A stretch of DNA of 64,000 nt from Clostridiales bacterium Firm_09. Its GTDB lineage: Bacteria > Bacillota > Clostridia > Christensenellales > DTU072. The translations under genes and the position numbers were made by a program. Below the pieces are notes generated by a model. That model did no database searches and was not told where the DNA came from. It saw only the letters and a program-made list of their open reading frames with translations. Each line of letters begins with the position of its first letter. The first letter of the stretch is position 1. Positions 61,701 to 64,000 of this stretch are shown here, in pieces. Location of the stretch: NCBI GenBank assembly GCA_001604065.1, contig LVAO01000001.1, positions 1 to 64,000 on the forward strand, given 5' to 3'.

Positions 61701-62162
61701 GACAGCAACCGTAAGCTTTCTGTACTGCAGGAGAAGCTTCGCGCCCTGGAAGAACTTTCTTCTGCCATCAGCGACGGCGCAGTGATCGCCAAGGATTTTG
61801 CCAGACTTGTCATTGAGCGCGCCAGCAAAAAAATACAGCGCTGGACTTCCGACAGATATTCTTTGGAAATCAGCTCAAACGGCCAGGTTGCTCTTAGAAA
61901 CAACCTGAAGGGCAAGCCCGTAAGTCCTTCCAAATTCAACAAAGAAGAAAAAATGCTGTTGAGCATCGGTCTTTCCAATGCCTTGACAAGCGCACTGTCC
62001 GACCTTCTCGTGACAGATCTTACCACATCGATTTCAGTCAGTACCGATGAAACTGACAAGAGCAGTCTCGCTGTTATTCTGGAAGCAGCCAAAGAGAAAG
62101 ATATTATCGTTCTGCCGGAGGATGACAATATGTTCTTCCGCGCGGTCAGCAAACTTGCATAA
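58773..62162 (+). CDS. Rad50/SbcC-like long coiled-coil protein with CPLC zinc hook and degenerate ATPase motifs
   Basis: N-terminal AFENIGGQSKTIDF...ALRYALFG and C-terminal VSPSKFNKEEKMLLSIGLSNAL resemble SbcC/Rad50 heads; central CPLC in ~900 aa of coiled coil; SD ggagga. Confidence 0.85.
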   Translation: MKFIQLAFENIGGQSKTIDFGNKISGCVMVAGMSGRQLSEALRYALFGAMGDYASLTLPARILLKFETGGESYTLIRLFEADESGSPSEKAVLSDLSEINIIEEGSQKVNSFVSEKLGLSARAFEKLFYMDRSAVGSALAGDASARESFVAEAVGGITTLDEIISKIDALKTAEKAILDHMDAIEPVTRKALKEQRSVTDADKVAVDSLKNDIAAVHALINKAAQYEDDLSKYYLAVAKLEKLSAQSEAVEKLAERNAFSREANALSAIYTQYQTEQQKISVLKKSLGDKKAEKEALQSKINESKQSIKKLEQKFIYHNEKTAELDKALRKLLADAAKDPDSLKIDEIIENYYAGTRKTMQELEQTQSTLNARCNELKAQCEALQARKLELRNNPEYKKAVQDGAVLEAKMSRVSTEIAAVAADIQKHEKEQAQISEKLSAQAETIRALQLRCEELERELRNGKKNLNEAENAVVLYSQSIYGKHIMVSSYEAEIKAIEQKIERLKATIENFNTKRGAILQRKKEVLAHIEKLEGKRTLLMDKLTAYIGYNRLKEYSDAIEYGSRCPLCDNFVTFKKDIPVKDTGLIQEQIDIVDKELAKDKQALAEADQTIEQYDTNLSISNQYIAALNDTKAQKQAAIAVILSDFGVKTTEELYQKTSEAAEAYKKFLRGLNEYHETEAELRRLSENNALTLANFNVLTKEVLPAAKEQLAVLNKEITELGSEYEKILPLFNEETAADILVKLQILETEYAKAESELEAKQQELAKVTAECEENLEILTLGRHRAAPVIHKGERYSYKQVIVKSVAEVCNVLLAEIDENEEQKEITKVRLSALKKLAEKYKAQAEELAVAIAGLEASVASAESVAEGIYAHYREKFVSMGVASQEDLEALVVDPEILASREKEVLAFRDEISRAQESVNNFADSVNSNLVYHDELNQNRETLALLEDKLQDATARLSVSNAKLADMSARYDDLVDSNRKLSVLQEKLRALEELSSAISDGAVIAKDFARLVIERASKKIQRWTSDRYSLEISSNGQVALRNNLKGKPVSPSKFNKEEKMLLSIGLSNALTSALSDLLVTDLTTSISVSTDETDKSSLAVILEAAKEKDIIVLPEDDNMFFRAVSKLA

Positions 62163-62476
62163 AAGAGCCGAAGATCAGCAAGAATATAATAACGAATATA
62201 AATTTCGCACGTGTTACGGGGGATAACAACCCGTGCGGCACAGCTTATAAAAAAAATCAAGGATAACTTCAGAATGTAACATGGATAAATGGCCGGATGA
62301 AATATTTTCGGCCGTTTCAAAAGTTTTGTCGCAGGTCCGCCTTGTTCTTTTATCGTAAAACGAAATGCGCTTCAACATCGTTGGCCGGACAAAACATTTT
62401 ATGGCAAAGCGGCAATGAAGGTGTCTTGTGCAATCATTAAGGGCGGAAGACTCGAAAAGTCTTCTCAAGGAGAAGT

Positions 62477-63469
62477 ATGGGCGTAGTGCTTGAAGTAAAA
62501 AACCTGACCAAAGTATACAGCAGCCATAAAGGGTTGTCCCGCGCAAAGACTTTGCGGGCGGTGGACAATATTTCATTTGAAGTGCATGAGGGCGAAGTGG
62601 TTGGTTTTATCGGCCCGAATGGCGCCGGGAAATCGACAACCATCAAAATGATCACCGGTCTGGCAAAACCGACATCCGGCGAAATAAAGATATGCGGATA
62701 TTCGGTTGATAAGAATCATGTTGAAGCAATGAAGTATGTCGGCGGAGTCATCGAAACGCCGGATATGTACGGTGATATCAGCGGCGAAAACAATCTGAAA
62801 TATCTTGTCACCCTGCATCCCAGAGAAACGATGGTGGATATCAACGACCCAGCGCTTTCTTTGCTGACCAAAAAAGAGATTGACAAAAAACGCGTAGAGG
62901 ATGTGCTCCGCATGGTCGGCCTTTGGGAACGCAGGACCGACCTTGTACGCAGATATTCGCTCGGCATGAAGCAGCGGCTGGGCATCGCTCAGGCGCTGCT
63001 GAGCAAGCCCAAGCTTCTTGTGCTGGATGAGCCGGCAAACGGTCTGGACCCTGCCGGTATCATTTATATCCGGACCTTGTTAAGAAAACTTGCAGAGGTT
63101 TATAAGATGGGCATTCTGGTTTCCAGCCACCAGCTGTCCGAGCTGCAGCTTATGTGCACTCGTGTTCTTGTCATTTCCAATGGAAAAATCACAGCAGAAA
63201 AGAATATGGATGAGCTGGCGCAGGATGAGACAGGCGCTCATATCATCACGCTTGTGACAGACAGACCACAGGAATCCGCAGAGTTCCTGCAGACAAAATT
63301 TGGTCTGCATCCCCAAATAGAGGGCAGTCAGATCAAGCTGAACACTTCCATTGATACCGGCACGATTACCAAAGAACTGGTGCTGGCAGGTTTTAATGTT
63401 CTGGGTGTCAATATCGAGAAGGTGCGTCTGGAAGATCTCTTCATGAATGCCACCAAGGAGGCCCGTTAA
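62477..63469 (+). CDS. ABC transporter ATP-binding protein
   Basis: GPNGAGKSTT Walker A, YSLGMKQRLGIAQALL signature, LLVLDEPANGLDPAG Walker B. Confidence 0.95.
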   Translation: MGVVLEVKNLTKVYSSHKGLSRAKTLRAVDNISFEVHEGEVVGFIGPNGAGKSTTIKMITGLAKPTSGEIKICGYSVDKNHVEAMKYVGGVIETPDMYGDISGENNLKYLVTLHPRETMVDINDPALSLLTKKEIDKKRVEDVLRMVGLWERRTDLVRRYSLGMKQRLGIAQALLSKPKLLVLDEPANGLDPAGIIYIRTLLRKLAEVYKMGILVSSHQLSELQLMCTRVLVISNGKITAEKNMDELAQDETGAHIITLVTDRPQESAEFLQTKFGLHPQIEGSQIKLNTSIDTGTITKELVLAGFNVLGVNIEKVRLEDLFMNATKEAR

Positions 63470-63470
63470 G

Positions 63471-64000
63471 ATGTTCAAGCAGCTTTATCTGGGAGAACTG
63501 AAAAAGCTTTTCAGCCTGAAGACAGCCATAATCATGTTGGTTCTGTTTCTTGCCGGCTATGCCATCGTAGGATTTTCGATGAATGCAGTTTCTGAATTAT
63601 CGATCACCAATCTCGGTTCGGAAGTGGAAGAGGGCAGTGCAGAGCTCAGCAATGTCATCCGTGTCAGCGAGTCCGAAGCGCAGATTCATTTGGGAGTCAA
63701 CCGTACGCTTCTGGAGAATGCAGAAAAAGAAAAAAAGGAGCTTGGTTTCAAATATTATACTTCTTTCCTCAGCCATTCTGACAGCATTTATTACTATAAG
63801 AGCCAGATTGCCATCTATGAATATATCATAGAGAACGAATTATATGATACAGACATCGTATATTATGACAGCACGCTGTTTGCTCTCAACTTTTTGTCCG
63901 GACAAAACGCCGGCGGATATGCAATTGTCATGCTGGGCGTGTTTTCGTTTCTCCTGACAATTTATGCGTTAATCATTGGTTCGGGTGCATATGCCAACGA
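63471..64000 (+). CDS. ABC transporter permease (partial, runs off the window)
   Basis: MFKQLYLGELKKLFSLKTAIIMLVLFLAGYAIVGF... open to the window end; 1 nt after the ATPase stop. Confidence 0.8.
   Translation, partial: MFKQLYLGELKKLFSLKTAIIMLVLFLAGYAIVGFSMNAVSELSITNLGSEVEEGSAELSNVIRVSESEAQIHLGVNRTLLENAEKEKKELGFKYYTSFLSHSDSIYYYKSQIAIYEYIIENELYDTDIVYYDSTLFALNFLSGQNAGGYAIVMLGVFSFLLTIYALIIGSGAYAN

Overview
This looks like a chromosomal segment of a spore-forming Firmicute (Clostridia-like), dense with housekeeping genes. I see no rRNA, CRISPR array, transposase, integrase or phage module. Main blocks: (1) fba, trmN6, rsmI, spmA/spmB. (2) A hexuronate/sugar-acid cluster (uxuA, uxuB-like SDR, TIM-barrel isomerase, Gfo/Idh/MocA) followed by a GH13 glucosidase. 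(3) gap and leuS. (4) A large InlB-repeat/GLUG lipoprotein, an uncharacterised exported protein and a MacB/FtsX-type ABC transporter. (5) tyrS, YigZ, ilvE, recX, a Na+/solute symporter, an M23 (SpoIIQ-like) peptidase, a chromate transporter pair, ttcA, tRNA-Gln. (6) A complete-looking hisZGDCBHAF-IE operon directly followed by a pyrBC-carAB-pyrKDFE operon. (7) A second GH13 paralogue, a YdbC/PC4-like protein and a dnaD/dnaC-like pair. (8) A giant Rad50/SbcC-like coiled-coil protein and an ABC transporter that runs off the window. The most notable observations are: (a) the Rad50/SbcC-like protein keeps a CPLC zinc hook but appears to have lost Walker A, Q-loop, signature and Walker B motifs; (b) five genes start 6-8 nt after a -10 hexamer with no usable Shine-Dalgarno, implying leaderless mRNAs; (c) the pyr leader can be drawn as two mutually exclusive pairings over the Shine-Dalgarno; (d) one promoter has its -35 inside the upstream gene's terminator stem. 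All assignments come from reading sequence and motifs; no database search was run.
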